A stretch of DNA of 64,000 bases from SB11 sp037968475 (GTDB lineage: Bacteria; Bacteroidota; Bacteroidia; UBA8524). The translations under genes and the position numbers were made by a program. Positions 36,505-45,649 of the stretch are shown in pieces. How positions within the stretch are numbered: the stretch's first letter is position 1; each line of letters starts with the position of its first letter. The notes below the pieces were generated by a model. The model made no database searches. It was not told the DNA's origin and saw nothing but the letters and a program-made list of their open reading frames with translations. The stretch spans positions 1 through 64,000 of the forward strand of contig JBBKVO010000053.1 of assembly GCA_037968475.1 (NCBI GenBank), in the 5' to 3' direction.

Positions 36505-37221
36505 CTACTTACACAAAACCCATTCTAAAAAAGGGAATTTCTTAATATCTGCTTTGGCAAACAAATCATTAGTATTATCAACAAGCCTAAAATAAATAAC
36601 TTGATTTGCCATTGAGGGCTTTAATATTCCACCGTCTTTTCTTTTTATGATTACTGAAAATATTTGTTTTTCATTATAGATAATAGGCTTATCCAGTGTT
36701 ACTAACAACCAATCTTTTTCTTCAGCAACTTCAATTCTTTTAAAAACAGAGCCTGTAACAGGAAATACATCTGCAAAAACCGAATCTTCTTTAAATTTAT
36801 AAAAAGTAAGTTTTGTGCCTACTAAACCCGAAATTCTAAGAAGCCTAAAAACAATCAAAAACAATATAGAAAGTATATTTATATGCACTGTTGTTTTACT
36901 AAAAGTAGAACCTGCAAAAATTCCAAATTTTAAGCTTACCCCTTGTGTAGCATCCCAATACAAAGAATAAACACTTACACCTGATGGATGAAGGGTAACC
37001 CTATCTATAATCACCAATTGAGCTAATATCCATACAAAAAATAAGGGCTGAAAATATTTATTATTCTTATAAAACAACCACACACCTACTATGCCCACAA
37101 GCGACACAACAAATGATGGTATATTTAAAAAATACGTCTGTTTATATAATGCAAAAACACTAGCTACTAATACAACTATAGGAAATATAGCCTCTTTTGA
37201 CGATAGTCTTTCTTTGTTCAT
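36505..37221 (-). CDS. hypothetical membrane protein
   Basis: 238 residues. Hydrophobic helices at about 11-28, 32-50, 56-72 and 110-130 precede a ~110-residue soluble domain rich in beta strands ('DSVFADVFPVTGSVFKRIEV', 'DWLLVTLDKPIIYNEKQIFS'). No family recognised. First gene of the minus-strand run 37221-33554; the next gene begins 17 bp later. Confidence 0.6.
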   Translation of the reverse strand: MNKERLSSKEAIFPIVVLVASVFALYKQTYFLNIPSFVVSLVGIVGVWLFYKNNKYFQPLFFVWILAQLVIIDRVTLHPSGVSVYSLYWDATQGVSLKFGIFAGSTFSKTTVHINILSILFLIVFRLLRISGLVGTKLTFYKFKEDSVFADVFPVTGSVFKRIEVAEEKDWLLVTLDKPIIYNEKQIFSVIIKRKDGGILKPSMANQVIYFRLVDNTNDLFAKADIKKFPFLEWVLCK

Positions 37222-37351
37222 TTAATGAAATAATTACGTTTTTAGTTTCAATTGCAAGATGCAGTATTTTTAATACAACCACTGTAATTGATTATTAAAA
37301 ACCTAAAGCACTCTTATTTGTTATTCCAATCAATAGTAGCATTTTTGTGTA

Positions 37352-38221
37352 ATGAGTGCTGTAGCGTATTATATCCTATACCCTTTCTTATTCTTGCTTT
37401 CGTTATTGCCCTTTAGGGTGCTGTATATCATTTCTGATTTTTTATATTTTGTAATATATACCCTAGCAGGCTACCGCAAAAAGGTGGTGTACCAAAATCT
37501 TAAAAATTCTTTCCCCGAAAAAAGTGATGCTGAAATTGATACCATTGCCAAAAAGTTTTACCGCTTTTTTTGCGATTTGATTCTTGAAACGATAAAAACC
37601 CTTACGATTAACGAGCGTTCGTTACGCAAACACATAAGTTTTGATGATACAAGTTTGTTTGAAAAATATGCAGCCCAAAACCAAAGTGTGATAATAGTAA
37701 TGGGGCACTTGGGCAATTGGGAATTGGGAGGAGCACGATTTGCCATTGAACCTCACCACCGTTTGTATGTAATATACCACCCGCTTAGCAATAAATATTT
37801 CAACAACCTTATTGTGCACATGCGTACTAGGCTGGGCAACCGCCTGTATGCTATGAGTGAGGTATTGCGCGGTATGGTGCGCGATAGGGGTGAGTTGACG
37901 GCAACTGCTTTTATTGCCGACCAAACTCCACAACCTAATGGTGCTTATTGGACTACATTTTTAAACCAAGACACCCCTGTATTTACGGGTACAGAAAAAA
38001 TAGCTCAAAAATTTAAGTACCCTGTTATTTACCTGTCGATAAAACGTCAAAAAAGAGGACAGTATGTAATGGAATGTGAGCTTTTGGTGGAAAAGCCTGA
38101 AAATACAAGCGAAAATCAGATATCAGAAATGCACACCCAACGTCTTGAAAAAGACATAATTGAGAATCCTGAAATTTGGTTGTGGACACATAGACGGTGG
38201 AAACATAAACGTAATGATTAA
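37352..38221 (+). CDS. LpxL/HtrB-family lysophospholipid acyltransferase
   Basis: 289 residues. An N-terminal membrane anchor (about 5-35) is followed by the acyltransferase domain with the HX4E catalytic motif 'GHLGNWELGG' (His119, Glu124). Further family segments are 'ADQTP' and the C-terminal 'WLWTHRRWKHK'. The enzyme adds a secondary acyl chain to lipid A (or a related aminolipid) at the inner membrane. Bacteroidota lipid A is usually penta-acylated, which fits one such gene. A fatty acid desaturase follows after 31 bp, so both may serve envelope lipids. Confidence 0.9.
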   Translation: MSAVAYYILYPFLFLLSLLPFRVLYIISDFLYFVIYTLAGYRKKVVYQNLKNSFPEKSDAEIDTIAKKFYRFFCDLILETIKTLTINERSLRKHISFDDTSLFEKYAAQNQSVIIVMGHLGNWELGGARFAIEPHHRLYVIYHPLSNKYFNNLIVHMRTRLGNRLYAMSEVLRGMVRDRGELTATAFIADQTPQPNGAYWTTFLNQDTPVFTGTEKIAQKFKYPVIYLSIKRQKRGQYVMECELLVEKPENTSENQISEMHTQRLEKDIIENPEIWLWTHRRWKHKRND

Positions 38222-38228
38222 TTTACAA

Positions 38229-38236
38229 TACCTTTG
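38229..38236 (+). promoter_or_regulatory. candidate -7 box for the desaturase
   Basis: TACCTTTG matches TAnnTTTG, 16 bp before the desaturase ATG, in the short spacer after the acyltransferase. No clear -33 box, so it may be an internal promoter. Confidence 0.35.
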
Positions 38237-38252
38237 CAGTAAATTATAACGA

Positions 38253-39236
38253 ATGAAGATTGGTAACGACCTAATACTGGCCACCAAAAAATACGCAAAG
38301 GAAAATCGCACCAAAAGTTGGCTGCACACATTTTCAACCTTTTTCCTTCTTACTGCATCATACATAGGGGGTATATATCCTTCTCACTGGGCAATACAGT
38401 TGTTTTTTGGCATACTTTCGGGCTTGTTATTGGCAAGGGCATTTATCATTTATCACGATTACTTGCACAATACCATCCTTTTCGATTCACCTTTGGCAAA
38501 AGTCATATTCACCCTGTTTGGCTTCCACATGTTAGCCCCTGTAAGTGTTTGGAAACGTTCGCACGATTATCACCACCAGCACAACTCAAAACTTTATACG
38601 TCAAGCATAGGCTCCTTCCCTATTGTAACCAAGCAAAAATTTCTCGAGGCTTCAAAAAAAGAACGCTTCGTATACCTTTTCATTCGCCACCCCTTTACCC
38701 TACTAACGGGTTATATTTTCACATTTTTGTATGGAATGTCGGTGCGCACTTTACTACGTAGCCCATCAAAACATTGGGATGCCATTTTTGCTATCCTATA
38801 CCATTACGGTATTTTTGTAGGTGTACTTTTACTATTTGGTTGGGAAAGTGCAGTACTGGGCTTTTTATTGCCAAGTTTTATTGCGGGCGCAATGGGATCG
38901 TACTTATTTTATGCACAACATAATTTTCCTACGGTAACTTTTCAGGATGCTAAAGACTGGTCGTACATTGATGCTGCCATAAACTCATCAAGTTTTATGA
39001 AATTAAGCCCTATAATGAATTGGTTTACGGGCAATATAGGTTATCACCATATACACCACACCAACCCACGCATACCCTTTTATAACCTGCCAACAGTATA
39101 CAAAGAGATGCCCGAGTTTCAGCAAGGTGCAAAACTCACCTCACTGTGGCCAAAAGATGTTATAAGCTGCCTTCGCCTAAAAGTTTGGGATCCTGAAAAA
39201 GGTCGTATGATAGGTTTGAAAGAGATTTATGCCTAA
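38253..39236 (+). CDS. membrane fatty acid desaturase
   Basis: 327 residues with the three histidine boxes of diiron membrane desaturases: 'HDYLH' (68-72), 'HDYHHQH' (104-110) and 'HHIHH' (about 267-271). Hydrophobic helices lie between them. It introduces a double bond in acyl chains of membrane lipids, with an external electron donor. The middle box spacing fits the DesA/delta-12-like branch, but regiochemistry cannot be told from sequence. It belongs with the acyltransferase just upstream. Confidence 0.92.
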   Translation: MKIGNDLILATKKYAKENRTKSWLHTFSTFFLLTASYIGGIYPSHWAIQLFFGILSGLLLARAFIIYHDYLHNTILFDSPLAKVIFTLFGFHMLAPVSVWKRSHDYHHQHNSKLYTSSIGSFPIVTKQKFLEASKKERFVYLFIRHPFTLLTGYIFTFLYGMSVRTLLRSPSKHWDAIFAILYHYGIFVGVLLLFGWESAVLGFLLPSFIAGAMGSYLFYAQHNFPTVTFQDAKDWSYIDAAINSSSFMKLSPIMNWFTGNIGYHHIHHTNPRIPFYNLPTVYKEMPEFQQGAKLTSLWPKDVISCLRLKVWDPEKGRMIGLKEIYA

Positions 39237-39293
39237 TCTTTTTTGCGGATTAGTTACAAAAACTCTTATTGAGTTTTATCATCTTTGTACCCC

Positions 39294-39905
39294 ATGAAAT
39301 TTATTTGTATTGGTCGCAACTATGCCAGCCATGCCAAAGAGCTGCAAAACGAAGTTCCTACCGAACCTGTTATATTTTTAAAACCCGATACGGCACACCT
39401 ACGCAACAACCTGCCGTTTTATATTCCCACTTTTAGCAATGATGTACACCACGAGTTAGAGCTAGTGGTACGTATAGACCGACACGGTAAAAAAATTGAA
39501 GAACGATTTGCCCACAAATATTATAGCGAAGTAAGTGTAGGTGTTGATTTTACTGCCCGCGACAAACAAAACGAACTAAAAACAAAAGGTTTGCCTTGGG
39601 AATTGGCCAAAGCGTTTGATTACTCGGCCACAGTGGGCAAAATGGTAGATAAAAACCAATATGCCAGCTTGCAAAATCTTACTATAAAACTGCTAAAAAA
39701 CGGTGAGCAAGTACAAACGGGCAATACCGCCGATATGCTTTTTAATATTGATAAAATTATCAGCTTTGTATCGCAATACTTCACCCTAAAAAAAGGAGAT
39801 TTTATATTTACAGGCACACCGGCAGGTGTAGGCCGTGTAGATATTGGCGATAAACTGCAAGGTTTTATTGAAGACGAAATACTGTTTGATTTTGAGGTGA
39901 AATAA
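39294..39905 (+). CDS. fumarylacetoacetate hydrolase-family protein
   Basis: 203 residues from the ATG at 39294. An in-frame TTG nine bases earlier is less likely. A short FAH fold opens 'MKFICIGRNYASHAKELQNE' and holds metal ligands in 'HHELELVVRI' (Glu-x-Glu) and the family's 'DFTARD'. 'KGDFIFTGTPAGVG' near the C-terminus is characteristic. The short form covers acylpyruvate hydrolases and oxaloacetate decarboxylase/tautomerase-like enzymes. The substrate cannot be chosen between these. Confidence 0.88.
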   Translation: MKFICIGRNYASHAKELQNEVPTEPVIFLKPDTAHLRNNLPFYIPTFSNDVHHELELVVRIDRHGKKIEERFAHKYYSEVSVGVDFTARDKQNELKTKGLPWELAKAFDYSATVGKMVDKNQYASLQNLTIKLLKNGEQVQTGNTADMLFNIDKIISFVSQYFTLKKGDFIFTGTPAGVGRVDIGDKLQGFIEDEILFDFEVK

Positions 39906-39999
39906 ACTGCCTACATAGCCACACACTTTTAGCGGCTATCAACCCATTGTTAACAACTACATTCGCAAAAAAGGGCACAGAAAATGTACTTTGTAGTAT

Positions 40000-41715
40000 A
40001 TGATGAGTTGGTTAGTGCGTTTTTCAATCCTGTATACATTATCTACCTTTCAACCTGTTGCGCCGCAAACAGAATATCCGAAGGGATATTTCCGTTCGCC
40101 CCTTGACACCACTTTGTACCTCTCGGCTAATTTTGGAGCTATTAGAGGTAATCATTTCCACTCGGGTATAGATATTCGCACTTATGGACAAGAAGGCTTG
40201 CCTGTGCGTGCCGTTGCCGATGGTTATGTGGCCCGCATAAAAGTATCGCCCTACGGCTATGGCAGAGCACTGTACATTAACCACCCCAACGGTTACACCT
40301 CGGTATATGCACACCTGCAAACCTTTAGCGATGAGATAAACCAATATGTAGAGAAAGAGCAGTACCGCCAAAAAAGTTTTGATATTGATGCTTTTCCTGC
40401 ACGCAATGCTTTAAAAGTAAGCCAAAGCGACCTTATAGCCCTTTCGGGCAATAGTGGTGGCAGCACAGGTGCACACCTGCATTTTGAATTACGCCACACC
40501 AAAACCGAAGAAATTATAGACCCTTTATTATTTAGCTTCCCTGTTGAGGATAGGCTTGCTCCCCGTTTTGCTAACAGCTTTATTATTTACGAGGAAAATG
40601 CCGCCTTCAAACACAAAAACGGGCATTATCCTTATGTAGAAATTAAACAGAATGTAATAAGCAAAAAATGGGGCGATACCGTAAAAGTAACACCCGGTGG
40701 CTATACTTTTGCCGCTTGGGCTGATGATTATATGACCCCCAATAATAGCGATGTAGGCATTAACTACCTACAACTATACGCCAACGGAAAACAGCAGTTT
40801 GCTATGGAACTGCAACGCTTTGCGTTTGACGAAAGCCGCATGGTAAATTGCCATATTGATTATAACGACTACAAGGCAAGGGGTAAAAAATGGCACAAAT
40901 GTTTTATTGATAATGGAAACACACTTCCCTTTTACCATCAAACTCAAAAATTTATCAGAGTAACACAACAGCAAGCTGTTTCAGTTACCATAAAAACTAA
41001 CGATTTAGCAGGCTATGCCGATAGTATCACTTTTATTCTTTTGGGTGATAGTACACAATCGCATTTTATGGAGTTTCACCCCGACAATAAACAAGCTAAC
41101 GAGTTTGTATATCCTGCAAAAAACAATGTCTTTAAACAAAAAGGATATGATTTTAGCATACCCAAATGGGCGGTATACGATACTATTTTGATGACCACTA
41201 AGAGTACAAACCACAAACACCGTGATTTGTATGCGCCCTACATTAGCATAATGAAAACAGATATACCGCTGCAAAGAAGTTTCACCGTAAATATTGACAT
41301 TACCCCCACAAAAGGAATTGACCCTGAAAAACTAACCGTAGTAAGGCTTAGCGGTAAAGGATTAAGGTATAAAAGCAGTGAAGGCGGCACCTACAAAAAT
41401 GGTGTAATAACTGCTACCAGCAAAAGCTTTGGGGTATACAGCGTAGCTTACGATGATGAAGCGCCTACCATTACTCGCTTTAGCCACAAAGGAGATAAAA
41501 TAAGTGTTCGCATAGCTGACAACCTAAGCGGCATTAGCACTTACAATGCCTATATAAATGGCGATTGGTGGCTAATGGAATACGATGCCAAAAACGATAT
41601 GCTAACAGGTATTTTACCAAAAGATTTACCCACAGGCAAACACGAAGTGAAAATAGTTGTTACTGATGAGAGAAAGAATACTAAAACATTTACACAAACT
41701 ATAGATAAACCATGA
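40000..41715 (+). CDS. secreted M23-family (LytM) peptidase
   Basis: 571 residues. A short N-terminal hydrophobic signal (about 1-20) precedes the M23 domain (about 40-190). Zinc motif: 'HFHSGIDI' (His54, Asp58) and 'HLHFE' (about 165-169), with 'VYAHLQ' (His105). The remaining ~380 residues form beta-sandwich domains ('ISVRIADNLSGISTYNAYIN', 'GKHEVKIVVTDE'). It would cut peptidoglycan cross-links or act as a regulator. Metal residues are intact, so catalysis is likely. Its stop overlaps the start of bcp (ATGA). Confidence 0.92.
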   Translation: MMSWLVRFSILYTLSTFQPVAPQTEYPKGYFRSPLDTTLYLSANFGAIRGNHFHSGIDIRTYGQEGLPVRAVADGYVARIKVSPYGYGRALYINHPNGYTSVYAHLQTFSDEINQYVEKEQYRQKSFDIDAFPARNALKVSQSDLIALSGNSGGSTGAHLHFELRHTKTEEIIDPLLFSFPVEDRLAPRFANSFIIYEENAAFKHKNGHYPYVEIKQNVISKKWGDTVKVTPGGYTFAAWADDYMTPNNSDVGINYLQLYANGKQQFAMELQRFAFDESRMVNCHIDYNDYKARGKKWHKCFIDNGNTLPFYHQTQKFIRVTQQQAVSVTIKTNDLAGYADSITFILLGDSTQSHFMEFHPDNKQANEFVYPAKNNVFKQKGYDFSIPKWAVYDTILMTTKSTNHKHRDLYAPYISIMKTDIPLQRSFTVNIDITPTKGIDPEKLTVVRLSGKGLRYKSSEGGTYKNGVITATSKSFGVYSVAYDDEAPTITRFSHKGDKISVRIADNLSGISTYNAYINGDWWLMEYDAKNDMLTGILPKDLPTGKHEVKIVVTDERKNTKTFTQTIDKP

Positions 41716-42161
41716 CATTGAACGAAGGAGACAAAGCACCAGCATTTAGTGCCAACAACCAAAAAGGTGAAACAGTATCACTAGCTAATTATACAGGCAA
41801 AAAACTGGTGTTGTATTTTTACCCAAAAGACGATACACCGGGTTGCACTAAAGAAGCGTGTAGCTTACGCGATAACTATAACGTATTGCTAAAACAAGGC
41901 TATGAAATATTGGGTGTTAGCCCTGATAACGAAAAGAAACACCAAAAATTTATTGAAAAATACGAATTGCCTTTTGACCTTTTGGCCGATACCGACCAAG
42001 TCGTTGCCAATGCCTACGGTGTATGGGTTGAAAAAAATATGTACGGGCGCAAGTATATGGGCATAGCCCGCACCACCTTTATTATTGATGAAAAAGGGGT
42101 GATAAGCGAAATAATTAAAAAAGTAGATACAGCGGCTCACGCCGAACAAATACTGAAGTAG
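41712..42161 (+). CDS. bcp: thiol peroxidase, Bcp/PrxQ type
   Basis: 149 residues. Peroxiredoxin that reduces hydroperoxides using thioredoxin. Peroxidatic Cys45 and resolving Cys50 lie in 'PKDDTPGCTKEAC', the five-residue spacing of the PrxQ class. 'PFDLLADTDQVVANAYGVW' and 'RTTFIIDEKGVI' are typical. The start overlaps the stop of the M23 peptidase gene in ATGA, implying translational coupling. Confidence 0.96.
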   Translation: MTLNEGDKAPAFSANNQKGETVSLANYTGKKLVLYFYPKDDTPGCTKEACSLRDNYNVLLKQGYEILGVSPDNEKKHQKFIEKYELPFDLLADTDQVVANAYGVWVEKNMYGRKYMGIARTTFIIDEKGVISEIIKKVDTAAHAEQILK

Positions 42162-42181
42162 TTTTTTAGTCAGAAAAGAGA

Positions 42182-42219
42182 AAATCCCGTCTGCTGTTTG
42201 CGGATGGGATTTTTTTATG
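42182..42219 (+). terminator. terminator after bcp
   Basis: 13-bp stem AAATCCCGTCTGC (42182-42194) / GCGGATGGGATTT (42200-42212) with two G-U pairs, loop TGTTT, then a T run. Confidence 0.85.
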
Positions 42220-42267
42220 CTTGTTCATTTCTTAACCAAAGTTAATAGAAGCCCCAAATGCCCTATC

Positions 42268-42275
42268 TACTTTTG
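42268..42275 (+). promoter_or_regulatory. candidate -7 box for the TonB-dependent receptor
   Basis: TACTTTTG matches TAnnTTTG 23 bp before the ATG at 42298. No clear -33 element. Confidence 0.4.
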
Positions 42276-42297
42276 CACCAAATTTATTGAACAAACT

Positions 42298-44706
42298 ATG
42301 ATAAAAAGATTTCTCATGCTAATGGCAGTTTTCACACTGTCGTTACAGGCATTCAGCCAAAATTTTACACAAACCGTCAGGGGTGCGGTTTTAGATGCTG
42401 AAAGTAAAACACCTTTATATGGTGTACAGGTTACCATTGCAAATTCATCGCCACTAATAGGCACTACTACTGATGAAAATGGTGAGTTTAGGTTTGAAAA
42501 AGTTGCCGTAGGAAGAATAACCTTACAGTTTTCATACCTAGGCTATACAAACCATACCCTGCCCGATATTGCAGTAATAGCAGGTAAAGAAACCATATTG
42601 AGTTTGAATATGGAGGAAACCATTACCAATGTTGATGAAGTTGTGGTTACTGCCACACAAAACAAAGGAAATGTGCTGAATGAGATGTCTCTTAGCAGCT
42701 CTCGTTCCATATCATCAGACGAAACCAACCGATATGCCGGTGGTTTTAACGACCCCGCCCGCATACTATCAAACTTTGCGGGGGTTAACAACTCGCAAGA
42801 CGGTAGTGCCGATATTATTGTTAGAGGTAACGCACCTAAATACCTGCAATGGCGACTTGAAGGTATACAAATAACCAACCCTTACCATTTTGCAGATCCA
42901 AGCGGATTGGGCAACAGTGCAAGTGCCTTGAATAACAATATTTTAGCAACTTCAGATTTTTATACAGGAGCTTTTCCGGCAGAGTTTGGCGATGCCCTTT
43001 CGGGTGTTTACGATGTGAAACTTAGAACGGGCAATAACGAAAAATTTGAATCTATAGTTGGCTTAGGGCTTATAGGTACTGACGTAACATTTGAAGGGCC
43101 ATTTAAAAAGGGCTATAAGGGTTCGTATGTTTTTAATTACAGGTTCACCACTATTTCTATAATGGATAAACTGGGTTTGTTTCCTGATATTGGTGGAGTA
43201 CCCAGTTTTCAGGATGGGGCTTTTAAAGTAGTGTTACCCACAAAAAAAATAGGCACATTTTCGCTGTTTGGTTTATCAGGCTCAAGCAGTATTAGTTTTA
43301 AAAATATTGACCCCGCTATATGGACAACACCCGGTACAGGAGCATATAAAGAAGATATTAAGGTGGATTTTAAAAAAAATTCCCACCTTGTAAATACAGG
43401 GCTAAAACACACCATTGCCATTACAAAAAACAGCTATTTAAATACTACTTTAGCCTACTCGAACAATGGAATTAGCGATAAAACATTTGAAACGCAAACC
43501 CGCAACGACTCAGTAATTTATGCTAGAGATAACTTTAAAAGTAAAACCAGTAACTCTACGTATAGGCTTAATATTAGTTATCATAATAAGCTAAATGCAA
43601 GAAACAGCATACAAATAGGTAGCAACTACTCTTTATTAAACCAAAACTCTAACATAAGTAATATTGGCGATTCTACTGGCGCTAGGTTTACTTTGGTTGA
43701 TTTTAATGAAAACATTAGCATAGTACGCAATTTTGTTAGCTGGAAATACAGAATAAACAGTCGACTGACTACAGTTGTAGGCATACACAACATGAATGTG
43801 CTTTTGAACAATAAAAGCACAGTAGAACCTAGAGTTTCTGCCCACTGGCAGATTAACTCGGCAAATGCCTTAAATTTTGGATACGGTATGCACAGCACTA
43901 TGGAAAGCATACATAACTACTATGCTAAAGTACAGATGCCAGATGGAAGCATTACCGAGCCGAATAAAAATTTAGACTTATTAAAAGCACACCACTTTGT
44001 TTTGGGTTACGAAAACAGATTATCAAAAAATTTAAGGGCAAAGATTGAAGTTTACTATCAGCACTTGTATGACCTTCCTGTAGAGAACAATGACTCCAGC
44101 TCATACGCCACCATTAACGAAAGCTTAGATATTAAGTTTTTAGACCTTGTAAACAAAGGCACAGGCAAAAACTACGGTGTAGAAATAACCCTTGAACGCT
44201 TTTTTGCCAACAACTACTACTTTTTAATTAATGCTTCTTTGTTTAATTCTAAATACAAAGCGCTTGACGGTGTAGAAAGAAACACGGCTTTTAACAGTAA
44301 CTATTTGGTAAACTTTTTATTTGGAAAAGACTTTACCAAATTGGGTAAAAAACAAAACAAAACCTTTGCTATAAATACCAAACTGTTTGTAGGCGGCGGT
44401 AAGCGAATAATACCCCTATTGCGTGATGGTAACGGCAATTTGGCAGTAGACCCTGTAAACGACCGTTACTACGATAATAGCAAGGCATACAACAACTATA
44501 TTGATGATATTTATACTCTTACCGTATCATTTAGCTATAAATGGGACAAGCCCAAACGTACCCACGAGTTGTTTTTAAATATTGATAATATAACAAACAA
44601 TAAACCACGACTTAACGAATACTATTCGCCTAAAAAGGCTAGCTCAATTGGTTATACAACACCTTTTGGAATTTTCCCTAACCTTATGTACCGTATTTAT
44701 TTTTAG
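42298..44706 (+). CDS. TonB-dependent receptor with N-terminal carboxypeptidase-like domain
   Basis: 802 residues from the ATG at 42298. Signal peptide to about residue 22 ('LQAFSQ'). A CarboxypepD_reg-like domain (about 25-110, 'GAVLDAESKTPLYGVQVTIA') precedes the plug ('VDEVVVTATQNKGNVLN', 'RDG'-type 'NNSQDGSADIIVRGNAPKYL'). A 22-strand barrel follows, with 'YNFRF' strands to a terminal aromatic ('GIFPNLMYRIYF'). It imports a bulky ligand using TonB energy. No SusD partner is adjacent, so it is more likely for siderophore, cobalamin or peptide than a SusCD glycan system. Confidence 0.88.
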   Translation: MIKRFLMLMAVFTLSLQAFSQNFTQTVRGAVLDAESKTPLYGVQVTIANSSPLIGTTTDENGEFRFEKVAVGRITLQFSYLGYTNHTLPDIAVIAGKETILSLNMEETITNVDEVVVTATQNKGNVLNEMSLSSSRSISSDETNRYAGGFNDPARILSNFAGVNNSQDGSADIIVRGNAPKYLQWRLEGIQITNPYHFADPSGLGNSASALNNNILATSDFYTGAFPAEFGDALSGVYDVKLRTGNNEKFESIVGLGLIGTDVTFEGPFKKGYKGSYVFNYRFTTISIMDKLGLFPDIGGVPSFQDGAFKVVLPTKKIGTFSLFGLSGSSSISFKNIDPAIWTTPGTGAYKEDIKVDFKKNSHLVNTGLKHTIAITKNSYLNTTLAYSNNGISDKTFETQTRNDSVIYARDNFKSKTSNSTYRLNISYHNKLNARNSIQIGSNYSLLNQNSNISNIGDSTGARFTLVDFNENISIVRNFVSWKYRINSRLTTVVGIHNMNVLLNNKSTVEPRVSAHWQINSANALNFGYGMHSTMESIHNYYAKVQMPDGSITEPNKNLDLLKAHHFVLGYENRLSKNLRAKIEVYYQHLYDLPVENNDSSSYATINESLDIKFLDLVNKGTGKNYGVEITLERFFANNYYFLINASLFNSKYKALDGVERNTAFNSNYLVNFLFGKDFTKLGKKQNKTFAINTKLFVGGGKRIIPLLRDGNGNLAVDPVNDRYYDNSKAYNNYIDDIYTLTVSFSYKWDKPKRTHELFLNIDNITNNKPRLNEYYSPKKASSIGYTTPFGIFPNLMYRIYF

Positions 44707-44735
44707 ACGTTTATAACGCTGCAAAAACTTGCACA

Positions 44736-44779
44736 AAAAACCCCAACACTTTTGAACAATCAAAAGTGTTGGGGTTTTT
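44736..44779. terminator. bidirectional terminator between the receptor gene and menB
   Basis: Perfect 20-bp stem (44736-44755 and 44760-44779) with a 4-nt loop ACAA. It is A-rich on one side and T-rich on the other, serving both convergent genes. Confidence 0.95.
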
Positions 44780-44821
44780 GCTATTTGCCAAATTTTAGAA
44801 ATTTGACAAATAGTATATCGA

Positions 44822-45649
44822 TTAAGGGAATTTAGGGTATTTACTAAAATCGGGTTTACGTTTTTCTACAAAGGCATTTTTACCTTCTTTGCCTTCTTCG
44901 CTTAGGTAGTATAGTAGGGTGGCGTTTCCTGCCAGTTCTTGTATACCCGCTTGGCCGTCCAACTCAGCATTGAAAGAGCTTTTTAGCATACGTAATGCTA
45001 TGGGCGATTTTTCTAATATTTTATTACACCACTCCACAGTAGCTTGTTCCAACATTTCCAAAGGCACTACTTTGTTTACCAAGCCCATGTTTAATGCCTC
45101 AGTAGCATCATATTGATCGCACAAAAACCATATTTCGCGGGCTTTTTTCTGTCCCACAATACGCGCAAGGTACGATGCTCCAAAACCACCGTCAAAACTA
45201 CCCACATTGGGGCCGGTTTGTCCAAACCTAGCATTTTCGGCAGCAATAGTAAGGTCGCACACCACGTGCAATACGTGTCCACCACCAATTGCCCAACCTG
45301 CAACGGCTGCAATAACTGGTTTTGAACTACGACGGATAAGCATTTGCAAATCCAACACATTTAGGCGGGGTACACCATCATCGCCCACATATCCGCCTTC
45401 GCCACGCACTTTTTGGTCGCCACCACTGCAAAAGGCTTTTCCGCCTTCGCCCGTCAAAACAATCACACCAATATCTTCGCGTTCGCGGCAAATATTCATG
45501 GCATCAATCATTTCTTTTACGGTAAGTGGTGTAAAAGCATTGTGTACCTGTGGGCGGTTAATGCTTATACGCGCAATACCATTGTGCTGATGAAAAAGAA
45601 TTTCTTCGTATTCTTTTATGGTTTCCCAATTATATTTTATCCAATCCAT
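44822..45649 (-). CDS. menB: 1,4-dihydroxy-2-naphthoyl-CoA synthase
   Basis: 275 residues, a crotonase-fold enzyme that closes the second ring of the menaquinone head group from o-succinylbenzoyl-CoA. Diagnostic segments: 'RPQVHNAFTPLTVKEM', 'FCSGGDQKVRG', 'GWAIGGGHVLH', 'TGPNVGSFDGGFGASYLAR' and the C-terminal 'KRKPDFSKYPKFP' tail. The first 20 bases overlap the end of menD on the same strand, so the two are translationally coupled. Menaquinone would serve the SdhCAB complex encoded in this window. Confidence 0.97.
   Translation of the reverse strand: MDWIKYNWETIKEYEEILFHQHNGIARISINRPQVHNAFTPLTVKEMIDAMNICREREDIGVIVLTGEGGKAFCSGGDQKVRGEGGYVGDDGVPRLNVLDLQMLIRRSSKPVIAAVAGWAIGGGHVLHVVCDLTIAAENARFGQTGPNVGSFDGGFGASYLARIVGQKKAREIWFLCDQYDATEALNMGLVNKVVPLEMLEQATVEWCNKILEKSPIALRMLKSSFNAELDGQAGIQELAGNATLLYYLSEEGKEGKNAFVEKRKPDFSKYPKFP

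Noticed and set aside
38253..39236. Reading the desaturase as a beta-carotene hydroxylase/ketolase
   Set aside because: Helix layout and the HDYHHQH box fit acyl-lipid desaturases better; no carotenoid genes nearby.
42298..44706. SusCD-type polysaccharide locus
   Set aside because: No SusD-like lipoprotein or glycoside hydrolase is adjacent and the barrel lacks the usual SusC length.
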